Positions 53,002 through 60,957 of a stretch of 64,000 bases of DNA are shown here, piece after piece (the stretch's first letter is position 1; the number at the start of each line of letters is the position of its first letter). The stretch covers positions 186,001 through 250,000 of the forward strand of contig JACJVV010000002.1 of assembly GCA_020637495.1 (NCBI GenBank). Reading direction: 5' to 3'. Below the pieces are notes generated by a model. The model saw only the letters and a program-made list of their open reading frames with translations. It did no database searches and was not told the DNA's origin. The DNA comes from Candidatus Woesearchaeota archaeon. Lineage in GTDB: Archaea > Nanobdellota > Nanobdellia > Woesearchaeales > JACJVV01. The position numbers and the translations under genes are program-made.

Positions 53002-54036
53002 ATGGAACTGATTGAGAGATATATAGCGGCACTTCTTGGATGTGCAATAGGTGACACTCTAGGCATGGCTGTTGAAGGATGGAAACCAGAGCAGATTAAG
53101 AAATATGCAGGAAAGATTACACATCCAATTGCACCAATAATCCCCACAGATAACAATAATAATATGATATTTTTCGACGAGTTTGGCACAATAAAATCTT
53201 GGACAAGATATCTAAAGAAAGGAAATGTTACTGACGATACCATCTTTACATTGGCATTAGCTGAAACCATAGTAGAGAAAGGTTTGGATTTGGACTATTG
53301 TGCAAAAAAACATGTAGAATATTATAATAAACATGGAGATAGTGGATTTGGAGGAACAACAAGAGATGCAATGCAAAATCTAATCAATAATGTTTCTCCA
53401 CTTGAATCTGGTGTTATAGGTGGTCCAGGAACAGCGTGCTGTATGAAAATGCACCCTCTAGGTTTGTATGCAAATGCTACTTATGGCTGGAGGAATGCAT
53501 ACAAATTTGCTAAATCAGTTGGAAAGATGACACATCTTGATCCAAGATCAATTGCTTCTGGTATTTGCCAGGCAGAAGCAGTAAATGAAATATTAATGGA
53601 TAAATTCTCAAAAAAAGAATTCTTAGAAAACGTATATCAAACATGTGTAGCTGAAGAAGAACCATTGACTGAAGAACACACATGGTACAAAGCAGGAAAT
53701 CTTGCAGACAAGCTTGAATGGGTTTGGAAAAATAGAGAGATTGATGAAGAAGAAGCTTACAATAAATTAGGAAGTTCATCAGCAGTTTATCGTGCGTATC
53801 CCTTTGCTATTTTTATGTTTCAAAAGTATTGGGATGATCCTTTGAATGGACTAATCGCAACAGTCAATTATGGAGGAGATTGTGACACAACAGGTGCAAT
53901 ATTCAGTGCTTTAGCAGGCGCTCGCCATGGGAGGTTCTGGCCAGAGGAGTGGGAACAAGAATTGCAATATAAGAAAGAATTAATAACTGCTGCAGAACTG
54001 ATACTCAGATTGCCTGATGATTCTGATTCTTTTTGA
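53002..54036 (+). CDS. ADP-ribosylglycohydrolase (DraG/ARH family)
   Basis: Removes ADP-ribose from proteins or other acceptors. The 344 residues include LLGCAIGDTLGMAVEG, NVTDDTIFTLALAE (first metal Asp pair), GFGGTTRDAM and the second metal site VNYGGDCDTTGAIFSALAGA. All key acidic residues are visible. A putative NrtR operator covers its start, so its expression would follow NAD/ADP-ribose status. The partner ADP-ribosyltransferase is not seen in the window. Confidence 0.93.
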   Translation: MELIERYIAALLGCAIGDTLGMAVEGWKPEQIKKYAGKITHPIAPIIPTDNNNNMIFFDEFGTIKSWTRYLKKGNVTDDTIFTLALAETIVEKGLDLDYCAKKHVEYYNKHGDSGFGGTTRDAMQNLINNVSPLESGVIGGPGTACCMKMHPLGLYANATYGWRNAYKFAKSVGKMTHLDPRSIASGICQAEAVNEILMDKFSKKEFLENVYQTCVAEEEPLTEEHTWYKAGNLADKLEWVWKNREIDEEEAYNKLGSSSAVYRAYPFAIFMFQKYWDDPLNGLIATVNYGGDCDTTGAIFSALAGARHGRFWPEEWEQELQYKKELITAAELILRLPDDSDSF

Positions 54037-54105
54037 TATATGAAATAATTTCCAAAGATACTCCCTTTATAAATACCTAGACTAAATCACAGAAATGTTT
54101 ATATA

Positions 54106-54126
54106 TTAGTGTATCAATTACACTAA
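54106..54126 (+). promoter_or_regulatory. Putative NrtR operator of the NAD-salvage operon
   Basis: Perfect inverted repeat, arms TTAGTGTA (54106-54113) and TACACTAA (54119-54126) around TCAAT, extendable to 10-bp arms, with core GT-N7-AC (GT 54111-54112, AC 54120-54121). It abuts the TATA GTTTATATATT (54098-54107) and covers the expected start site near 54124, so a bound repressor would block initiation. Confidence 0.68.
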
Positions 54127-54328
54127 TAGGAAAAACAAAGTTCCCAAGGTCACAACCTAAACCGTTGTTGGCCTTATTTTTTGGAAAGAGAAAGTGTAAA
54201 AAACACAGTAACTAAAACTCTTTTCACAAACTACCAAACTGCCACAGCATTTGTGCGGCCGCCATTTTTCACCTCACCCCCAAACACCTCCCAGGGCCGC
54301 CTCCAAATGCTAAATGAAGGTGAACAAA
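54127..54328 (+). promoter_or_regulatory. Long structured leader of the NAD operon
   Basis: About 200 nt of transcribed leader. A hairpin at 54247-54310 has arms GCATTTG/CAAATGC and GCGGCC/GGCCGC, with a bulge of T against CTC. Its loop holds TTCACCT (54268-54274), complementary to AGGTGAA (54318-54324), which includes the ribosome site of the gene at 54329. An upstream GTGT/ACAC hairpin lies at 54194-54206. The GC-rich block is foreign to this AT-rich genome. A pseudoknot masking translation is possible. Confidence 0.55.
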
Positions 54329-54589
54329 ATGGAAAAAGAGACAATCTATGTCGTTCAAACTTTTTACCCTGGACCAGGAGAACAGAGCTGGAATGATAGG
54401 GCATATGCAACAGGAAATAAGAAAGATATACAGAAATACTATGACAAACAGTTTTCAGACGCTGTCAGAGTAAAAAAAGCGACACTATGCCATATCACAG
54501 CTGCCGATGGCATGACAAGACAACAAATTCAAACAGAAAAAAGAGACCTTGAAAGAAGGATAAGAGCTATGGATGCTGCATTAGCATAA
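54329..54589 (+). CDS. Small protein heading the NAD operon
   Basis: An 86-residue protein starting MEKETIYVVQTFYPGPGEQS, with a strand-rich first half and a helical Arg/Glu-rich end (TEKRDLERRIRAMDAA). No family is recognised. ATG 54329 is chosen: Shine-Dalgarno GGTGA (54319-54323) sits 5 nt before it, and this is the site that the leader loop can pair with. Its place first in the operon suggests it is tied to NAD metabolism, unproven. Confidence 0.68.
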   Translation: MEKETIYVVQTFYPGPGEQSWNDRAYATGNKKDIQKYYDKQFSDAVRVKKATLCHITAADGMTRQQIQTEKRDLERRIRAMDAALA

Positions 54590-54609
54590 TAAAAAGAAGG
54601 TGAAACAAA

Positions 54610-54984
54610 ATGCCAAGACAAACAACAATGAATGATTTGGTTGGAAGAATAAACCTGTATATTAAAAGAGCTGAACGAGACGATAAAGTGCAAATATTTC
54701 CTTTTGAGCAAGTAAATATCTATCAGTTTATAGGAGGTAATACTGATGAGTATGGAAGAAGACCAGAAGTGGGATTCTACGAAGGAAGATTTGTTGATGT
54801 CTTGGCAAGAACCTTTTTGCATCCAGATTTTGGAGGATGGTATTGTGATCCAAAAGATACAGGAAATCCAAACAATGGGTATATTAAATTAAAGGATGAG
54901 CCAGTAATAACTCAAGTAGAACCAATAGAAAATTTAGTTGAATATCTGCAACATGCACAGAACATGGAAAATCAGGTGCTATAA
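54610..54984 (+). CDS. Unknown protein of the NAD operon
   Basis: 124 residues with no recognised domain; mixed alpha/beta, including FEQVNIYQFIGGNTDEYGRR, DFGGWYCDP and a helical end. It has a GGTGA-type ribosome site just upstream and is followed within 1 bp by pncB. The close spacing points to a shared function. Confidence 0.68.
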   Translation: MPRQTTMNDLVGRINLYIKRAERDDKVQIFPFEQVNIYQFIGGNTDEYGRRPEVGFYEGRFVDVLARTFLHPDFGGWYCDPKDTGNPNNGYIKLKDEPVITQVEPIENLVEYLQHAQNMENQVL

Positions 54985-54985
54985 A

Positions 54986-56332
54986 ATGAAAGAAAAAACA
55001 ATGTTGACAGATTTGTATCAATTGACGATGAATGCAGCCTATTTTGACAACCAAAAGGATGACATGGCGACGTTCGATCTATTCATAAGAAAACTTCCTC
55101 AAGACTGGGGATTTTTCATAGCTAATGGGATAGAGGATGCAATAGATTATGTTACAAATTTACAATTCACAGTAGAAGACATACAATACCTAAAAGATCA
55201 ACAAATATTCAATGAAGATTTCCTTGAAACATTGCCAGAATTCAGATTCAATGGAGAAGTTTACGCTGTGAAGGAAGGGACACCAATAATGCCCAACACC
55301 CCAGTTATGAGAGTGACTGCAAAAAGAACAGAAGCACAATTCGTAGAGACTGCATTGTTGAATATGATAAACTTCCAGACAATGATAGCGACAAAAGCTA
55401 ATCGTGTTGTAAATGCTGCAAAAAGAGGAAACAAGGATGCTGTTGTGGTTGACTTCGGATTAAGAAGAGCACAAGAAGAAGACGCAGCAATGAAAGGGTC
55501 AAGAGCAACTTATGTTGGAGGAGCTGTAGCAACAAGCAATGTCAAAGCAGGAAAAGAATATGGGATACCAATAAGCGGAACACATGCTCATAGTTTCGTT
55601 ATGAGCTTCAAGACAGAGATAGAAGCGTTTAGAGCATACGCAAAAACATTCCCTAACAAACCAACACTATTGATAGATACATATGACACAGAACAAGGTG
55701 CAAGAAATGCAAGCATAGTAGGAAAAGAATTGGAAGCTCAAGGAAAACAATTGGGCGCTGTAAGATTAGACAGTGGAGATTTAGCGGATTTGTCACAAAA
55801 AGTAAGGAAAATACTTGACGAACAAGGATTAGATTATGTCAAAGTATTGGCAAGCAATGACTTGAATGAGTACAAGATAGATGAAATGAATGAGAAAGGC
55901 GCTGTAATAACAGGTTACGGTGTCGGAACAGAGATGATAACTGCAAAACCTGTCGCTGCAATAAGCGGTGTCTATAAATTAGTTGAAGACAACCAAGGTG
56001 GAAAGATAAAACTTGCTCCAGGAAAGAAGACTTACCCTGGAAAGAAGCAGATATATCGTCAAGAAGTCAACGGAGAATACAAAGTAGATATACTAGCTTT
56101 AGAAGATGAGAAAGTTATGGGAAAACCTTTGCTTGAACAAGTAGTAAAAGACGGAGAAAGGGTAAGGGAAAGACCAAAACTTGCAGAAACAAGAGAATAT
56201 TGCTTGAATGAAGTTGCAAAGATGCCAGAAGCATTGAAGCAAACAAGAGTAATAGAACAGTACCAAGTTCAGATAAGCTATGGGTTGAACAATCTGGTTA
56301 ATCAATTGACTGATCAATTTGCTCAGCAATAA
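54986..56332 (+). CDS. pncB: Nicotinate phosphoribosyltransferase
   Basis: Converts nicotinate and PRPP to nicotinate mononucleotide, first committed step of Preiss-Handler NAD salvage. The 448 residues have MLTDLYQLTMNAAYF at the start, DFGLRRAQEEDAAM, the active-site GTHAHSFVM, LLIDTYDT and VRLDSGDL. ATG 54986 is chosen (an AGGTG ribosome site precedes); the frame extends upstream only by overlapping the previous gene. Confidence 0.95.
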   Translation: MKEKTMLTDLYQLTMNAAYFDNQKDDMATFDLFIRKLPQDWGFFIANGIEDAIDYVTNLQFTVEDIQYLKDQQIFNEDFLETLPEFRFNGEVYAVKEGTPIMPNTPVMRVTAKRTEAQFVETALLNMINFQTMIATKANRVVNAAKRGNKDAVVVDFGLRRAQEEDAAMKGSRATYVGGAVATSNVKAGKEYGIPISGTHAHSFVMSFKTEIEAFRAYAKTFPNKPTLLIDTYDTEQGARNASIVGKELEAQGKQLGAVRLDSGDLADLSQKVRKILDEQGLDYVKVLASNDLNEYKIDEMNEKGAVITGYGVGTEMITAKPVAAISGVYKLVEDNQGGKIKLAPGKKTYPGKKQIYRQEVNGEYKVDILALEDEKVMGKPLLEQVVKDGERVRERPKLAETREYCLNEVAKMPEALKQTRVIEQYQVQISYGLNNLVNQLTDQFAQQ

Positions 56333-56333
56333 G

Positions 56334-56354
56334 ATAGTGTAAAAGAAACACGAT
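56334..56354 (+). promoter_or_regulatory. Weak operator-like repeat inside the NAD operon
   Basis: GTGT (56337-56340) and ACAC (56348-56351) are separated by 7 nt, giving a GT-N7-AC-like spacing with 13 of 21 bases equal to the 54106 site. A related GTGT-A5-ACAC is at 54194-54206. It is equally well read as a small RNA hairpin after pncB. No TATA precedes it. Confidence 0.25.
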
Positions 56355-56427
56355 AAAAACAAGGACTGAGCAACCAAACAAACACGATCTCAAAATGAGA
56401 ACAAAACAAACAATGGAGGAGAAGAAA

Positions 56428-56625
56428 ATGAATGCAGTTGTAACAACACAACCTGAAGCAAAAACCTACTTTGACGAAGAAGGTTACCTCCATTTCCTGG
56501 TGCAGGAAAGGAGGCATTGGACTGAGAACGGAAAGAAGGCAATGGAGATCATTGTCATGGATCTTCCTATGTCCCCGTTCCTTAAGCCAGAATATCATGT
56601 CCTGCAAGTAGCAGATGCATGCTGA
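56428..56625 (+). CDS. Small protein (65 residues), unknown
   Basis: Starts MNAVVTTQPEAKTYFDEEGY and holds an EIIVMDLPMSPFL stretch; no family is recognised. The start is ATG 56428, after a GGAGG-AG purine run at 56413-56421. It lies between pncB and pncA in the operon. Confidence 0.6.
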   Translation: MNAVVTTQPEAKTYFDEEGYLHFLVQERRHWTENGKKAMEIIVMDLPMSPFLKPEYHVLQVADAC

Positions 56626-56725
56626 CCTGAACTAAGACCAAATCCATTTTTCATTTTTCATAATTAAAGCAAAACAGATCACAAAGAAAACAAACACAAC
56701 AAAACACAACACGGAGATGATCCAC

Positions 56726-56836
56726 ATGGAATTCAAAGAAGAAAGATTACAGTTAGGAAAAGTGAAAGGTATGGCTGGTGAATTCGACTTAGCCATGATA
56801 ATAAATCACAAGGAAAGAAGGCTTGAGGTGATATAA
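56726..56836 (+). CDS. Micro-protein (36 residues), unknown
   Basis: ATG 56726 to TAA 56834-56836, starting MEFKEERLQLGKVKGMAGEF. Upstream is a GGAGATGA ribosome-like site, and its 3' end holds the GAGGTGAT site that serves pncA, whose ATG follows by 1 nt. So translation could be coupled. Only context supports it. Confidence 0.45.
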   Translation: MEFKEERLQLGKVKGMAGEFDLAMIINHKERRLEVI

Positions 56837-56837
56837 G

Positions 56838-57476
56838 ATGAAGACTGTATTTTGGAATGTTGATACTCAATATGACTTCATGAGAAATGATGAGACTCAT
56901 AAAGGAAAACTCCCAGTAGAAGGCGCAAGAGCAATCGAAGGAAATCTAGAGCTGCTTACAAAACTTGCGGCAAGAGAGGGTATGCAGGTAGTAAATACAG
57001 CAGACTGGCATACATACGATGATCCGGAGATTGACGACAATAATCCAGATTTTGTGAATACTTTTCCCATGCACTGCGAAGCTAAAACAAAAGGAGCAGA
57101 ATATGTTCCTGCAACAAAACCTCAAGATCCATACATAGTTGATTGCAGGAATGGACAATATGATGCAGAAAAGCTTAGAACAGAACGCAACGTACAGTTC
57201 TACAAGAATGAGTTCAATATATTTACAGGAAACAAGCTTGCTGAGGCAGCAGTAGACATCATAGCACCAGACAGAGTAATAGCGTATGGTGTTGCAACAA
57301 ATGTCTGCGTTGATTTTGCAGTCATGGGTAACTTAGAAAGAGGAAGGGAGGTCTACGTTGTTGAAGATGCGGTAAAAGAGCTCCCACATCTGCCATTAGA
57401 TGCAACAATGGACAGATGGAAGGACGCTGGTGCCAAATTCATCAAGACAGCAGAAGTTGCCGATTACTTGAGATGA
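56838..57476 (+). CDS. pncA: Nicotinamidase (isochorismatase family)
   Basis: Deamidates nicotinamide to nicotinate. The 212 residues show the triad Asp in WNVDTQYDF, metal-site NTADWHTYDD, a Lys in FYKNEFNIF and the nucleophile Cys in GVATNVCVDFAV. Gene order (pncB and nadE beside it) strongly supports nicotinamide over other isochorismatase substrates. Preceded by GAGGTGA. Confidence 0.92.
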   Translation: MKTVFWNVDTQYDFMRNDETHKGKLPVEGARAIEGNLELLTKLAAREGMQVVNTADWHTYDDPEIDDNNPDFVNTFPMHCEAKTKGAEYVPATKPQDPYIVDCRNGQYDAEKLRTERNVQFYKNEFNIFTGNKLAEAAVDIIAPDRVIAYGVATNVCVDFAVMGNLERGREVYVVEDAVKELPHLPLDATMDRWKDAGAKFIKTAEVADYLR

Positions 57477-57518
57477 AGATGAATGCAGCTTGCAAACAGA
57501 AAGAAGCGAGGAAGAAAG

Positions 57519-59477
57519 ATGCCAATAGATGATCTTGTTGTAGAGGCTCCTGCCATCCATATAACGATGGGTGACATGGAAGCGAACTACCAGACAATGC
57601 TGGAAGCTACTAAGAAAGCAGCAGAGAAAGGAGTGGACTTGATTGCATTTCCAGAGATGGCTACCTGCGGATATGCTGTAGGCGATGATCTGGAGATGGT
57701 GAGATTCCTTGAGAACAACAAGAAAGTCGTCGAAAAGTTAGCAGAGGAGACAAAAGACCTAGATATAGCGATTGCACTAGGTTTTGTTGATTTTGACAAG
57801 AAAAAGACAGGTCATGATGGTAAGGTAAGGAGATACAATGCAGCTGCAGTGCTTCAGAAGGGAGAGATAAAAGGCACCATATACAAGCATCATCTGCCAA
57901 ATTACACACTCTTCGACGAGAAAAGATGGTTCACACCTGGAGAGATGCTCCTTAACAGACCAATAGCAATAGATATCAGAGGAAAGCAGGTAAGACTAGG
58001 TGTAGGAATATGCGAGGATAAGTGGGTTGAAGATTATGAAGAGATGCGAAAACAAGATCTCAAGTTCGGCGAGAATGTGAATTTGCCTAAACAATACAAA
58101 GAACAGGGAGCTGATTTACTCGTCTGGCTAAACGCAAGCCCATTTCATGCAGGGAAGTTCATCAAGATAGAAACGATAAATAGGGCAAGAGTAGCTGAAA
58201 CAGGACTCCCATTAGTAGATGTCAACTTTGTAGGAATAGGAGATAACACATACGATCTGATAGGTTTCTCAGGCGAAAGCGCAGTTCTTGATGCAAAAGG
58301 TGAGTATATAACAACAACAAGACCATGGGAAGTCGAGTCAGCTATTGCAAGAATAAACCTAAAGACAGGAGAAGGGAAAGAGCTTCAAGGAAATGGTAAA
58401 CCTAAGACAATATTAGGTGGTAAAGACTTCATTGCAAAATATGTAGACCAGGTTATAGATGCATTGGTATATATGGCTGGAGAATATGTAAGGCAGAGTC
58501 CTTGCACAGGAGTTCTTGAAAGCATGTCAGGCGGCATAGACAGCAGCGTCGGCACTGCAATCGCAGCACTAGCTCAGAGAAAAGGTTTCTTCGACTGGGT
58601 TGATGCGTATACATTCCCTACACAATATAATACTGAAACGACAAAAGGTATAGCATTCAAAGTAGCAGAGAATCTAGGGATAGATCTGAAAGTAATACCT
58701 ATCCAGAATAGGTTCGTCCAAGCAACAAAGGATTATGCAAGAATTGTAATGGAACCTCTTGATTATGCACTCGCTGAAGAACAGTACAAGACAGAAGGGG
58801 TAAAGGCGTTCTATGGTGCATTCAACAATAAGGTTACACCAGAGAACATTCAGGCAAGGATAAGGAGTGAATGGATGAAGGTATTGTCAAACGAATTCCC
58901 TGGGTTAGAATTTGTGAATCCAAATAAAGATGAAAGAAGACAAGGCTATACAACAATTAATGGAGATATGGCAGGAGGACTAGCAGTTCTTGGTGACTTG
59001 GATAAATGGCTAGTCAGAGCTGTAGCTTCAAGGATAAATGAGAGAGAAGGAAAAGAGATCATACCTAGAAGCATAATCTATAATGTCAACCCCACAGCTG
59101 AGCTGAGTGACGAGCAGAATCCTGAGAAAGGAGGAGGAGACCCATTTGATTATGTAGTTCTGGGGATGATACTCGACAATTACACTTTCGCAAGGAAAGA
59201 TGTCCCAGAGATAGTTGAGGATTTCAAGCGCAAGCAACTGAATGCCCATTATTACCCAGTAGATATGAAAGAGATCTACACTAAATTCACAGTAGACCAG
59301 TTCGAGCAGATGACACAGCAGTATCTTACAAAGAATGAGATAATGAGGTACAAAGGTGTAGTATTTCCATTAGCACCAAAAGTTACAAGACGAGCATTAG
59401 GATTTGAACTTAGGACTCCAGTGACTTCAAACTACTTCAGATCAGCTGAAAGGAGAAAGCAGGAGGGGTTCTACTGA
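57519..59477 (+). CDS. nadE: Glutamine-dependent NAD synthetase
   Basis: Final step: nicotinate adenine dinucleotide to NAD. The N-terminal nitrilase-type domain (about 1-290) has the Glu in IAFPEMATCGY, Lys in IYKHHLPNYTLFDE and Cys in GVGICEDKW, so glutamine can be the ammonia donor. The C-terminal synthetase (about 320-652) has the ATP motif ESMSGGIDSSVGT. I chose ATG 57519 with ribosome site GAGG 7 nt before; 57483 is an alternative. 652 residues. Confidence 0.95.
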   Translation: MPIDDLVVEAPAIHITMGDMEANYQTMLEATKKAAEKGVDLIAFPEMATCGYAVGDDLEMVRFLENNKKVVEKLAEETKDLDIAIALGFVDFDKKKTGHDGKVRRYNAAAVLQKGEIKGTIYKHHLPNYTLFDEKRWFTPGEMLLNRPIAIDIRGKQVRLGVGICEDKWVEDYEEMRKQDLKFGENVNLPKQYKEQGADLLVWLNASPFHAGKFIKIETINRARVAETGLPLVDVNFVGIGDNTYDLIGFSGESAVLDAKGEYITTTRPWEVESAIARINLKTGEGKELQGNGKPKTILGGKDFIAKYVDQVIDALVYMAGEYVRQSPCTGVLESMSGGIDSSVGTAIAALAQRKGFFDWVDAYTFPTQYNTETTKGIAFKVAENLGIDLKVIPIQNRFVQATKDYARIVMEPLDYALAEEQYKTEGVKAFYGAFNNKVTPENIQARIRSEWMKVLSNEFPGLEFVNPNKDERRQGYTTINGDMAGGLAVLGDLDKWLVRAVASRINEREGKEIIPRSIIYNVNPTAELSDEQNPEKGGGDPFDYVVLGMILDNYTFARKDVPEIVEDFKRKQLNAHYYPVDMKEIYTKFTVDQFEQMTQQYLTKNEIMRYKGVVFPLAPKVTRRALGFELRTPVTSNYFRSAERRKQEGFY

Positions 59478-60061
59478 TGAGGAAGAGCATACTTGGGCAG
59501 AAAACAGAAGCTGCTATCATCGGAAGATATCAACCAGTCCATAATGGTCATGTTGGTGTCTTTGAAGAAGTTGATGATATGGGACTTGATAGGATCATTC
59601 TTGCAATAGGATTAGAAGGGAAAGGCAGGACAGAAAGAAACCCTTACACTTTCGAAGAAATCCACCAGATGTGGCTGCCTATAGTGAGGAAAGCAAAGAC
59701 AAAAGTAGAGATATTTGCTATCCCAGACATAAATGATCAACCTAACTATGCAGAACATGTAGAGGATATAACTGGTTGCAATCAAGCAAGGACCATTATC
59801 GTCTCAGGAAATCAGTATACTCTAGATTGCTTCACTAACTTTGGGAAGCATTATCATGTGTTTAGACCTGAGGGAAAAAGTCCGATGATCACTGAAGCAG
59901 GCAGTTCATTCCTGAATGCAACAGAAGTTCGCTACAGGATAAAAAATGACCTCAAATGGCAACATCTAGTGCCAGATTCAACTAGAGAACAGATAGAAAG
60001 GTTAAACAGGACAAATTATGAAACAGCTAAAGGTGGACAATATGCAGAACAACGAATGTAA
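59477..60061 (+). CDS. nadM: NMN/NaMN adenylyltransferase, archaeal type
   Basis: Transfers AMP to nicotinate (or nicotinamide) mononucleotide. The 194 residues have the motif GRYQPVHNGHVGV (HxGH-like), then GKGRTERNPYTFEEI, typical of archaeal NadM. Its ATG overlaps the nadE stop by 1 nt (TGATG). With pncA, pncB and nadE it completes nicotinamide-to-NAD salvage. Confidence 0.93.
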   Translation: MRKSILGQKTEAAIIGRYQPVHNGHVGVFEEVDDMGLDRIILAIGLEGKGRTERNPYTFEEIHQMWLPIVRKAKTKVEIFAIPDINDQPNYAEHVEDITGCNQARTIIVSGNQYTLDCFTNFGKHYHVFRPEGKSPMITEAGSSFLNATEVRYRIKNDLKWQHLVPDSTREQIERLNRTNYETAKGGQYAEQRM

Positions 60062-60914
60062 CAATACCATAGATTGTATCTTTGATATCAATGGAACCCA
60101 TGTAGTGCTGATAAAACGAGGACGAGGTCCATTTACAGGGTATTGGGCCCTTCCAGGAGGAAGACAAGGAGTTGGAGAAGAGCTTGAAGATACAGTCATA
60201 AGGGAGATGAACGAAGAGACTGGAATAGGTATGAAGAAGCTTGATGATGGATTGATTAAAAGAGTGGATGTACTCGGCCAAGAGGCTTATCTTGATCAGA
60301 TCCATACATATCATTCCGGAAAAGACCCAAGAGGCGGAAACACTACTGTCTACGCTGTCCAGCTTGAGATGGATCCTGAGTATGTGAAAAAGCAGATACA
60401 GAATGGTGATGATGCCGAAGATATAATGGTGTGCAGGATAGATGACCTTCCAGATCTTGCATTTGACCATTTCAAGTTCCTTGAAGATTATTTTACACAG
60501 CTTAAGCAATACAAGAATCCAACACCAGCAATCGATGCCATTGTAGAATACGATTCAAAATTTGTATATGTTGATAGAGGAGGAAAGCCTATAGGATTAG
60601 CGTTGCCAGGAGGATTCGCAAAGGAAGGCAAGAGCTATGAGCAGACAGGGATTGAAGAGATCAAGGAAGAGACCAATCTTGACATAAAAAATCTACAGCT
60701 TGTCGGAGTCTATTCTGATCCTAAACGGGATCCAAGGAAGCACATAACATCAACTGTATACTACGCAAAGGGACAGGGAGAACTAAGATTCGGAGATGAT
60801 GCAAAAGGAGGCGGTACCTTCACATTGGAAGACATTCCTGCCATGAAATTCGATCACAATAGGATCCTTGATGATTTCGCTGAAAGATACAATAGGGGGG
60901 AATTCAGGCAATGA
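60042..60914 (+). CDS. Tandem Nudix-domain protein
   Basis: A 290-residue protein of two Nudix domains. The first (about 8-140) has an intact box: GRQGVGEELEDTVIREMNEE then TGI. The second (about 150-285) reads GFAKEGKSYEQTGIEEIKEE then TNL, lacking the usual first Glu (Lys) and Gly but keeping the core EE pair. It carries YSDPKRDPRKHI, as in ADP-ribose enzymes and in the NrtR-like gene. Probably hydrolyses ADP-ribose or NADH-type substrates. It overlaps nadM by 20 nt. Start is ATG 60042 with AGGTGG upstream. Confidence 0.85.
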   Translation: MQNNECNNTIDCIFDINGTHVVLIKRGRGPFTGYWALPGGRQGVGEELEDTVIREMNEETGIGMKKLDDGLIKRVDVLGQEAYLDQIHTYHSGKDPRGGNTTVYAVQLEMDPEYVKKQIQNGDDAEDIMVCRIDDLPDLAFDHFKFLEDYFTQLKQYKNPTPAIDAIVEYDSKFVYVDRGGKPIGLALPGGFAKEGKSYEQTGIEEIKEETNLDIKNLQLVGVYSDPKRDPRKHITSTVYYAKGQGELRFGDDAKGGGTFTLEDIPAMKFDHNRILDDFAERYNRGEFRQ

Positions 60915-60957
60915 TAAACATACAACATATGCATAACGTTTCGGAACTGTTTAACAT

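Noticed and set aside
54194..54206. Fifth NrtR operator at GTGT-A5-ACAC
   Set aside because: The half-sites are 5 nt apart, so the GT-N7-AC core is not met; it is more likely a small hairpin.
54181..54396. 71-codon open frame in the NAD operon leader
   Set aside because: It runs through the GC-rich hairpin and into the gene at 54329 in another frame, has no ribosome site, and is more simply leader RNA.
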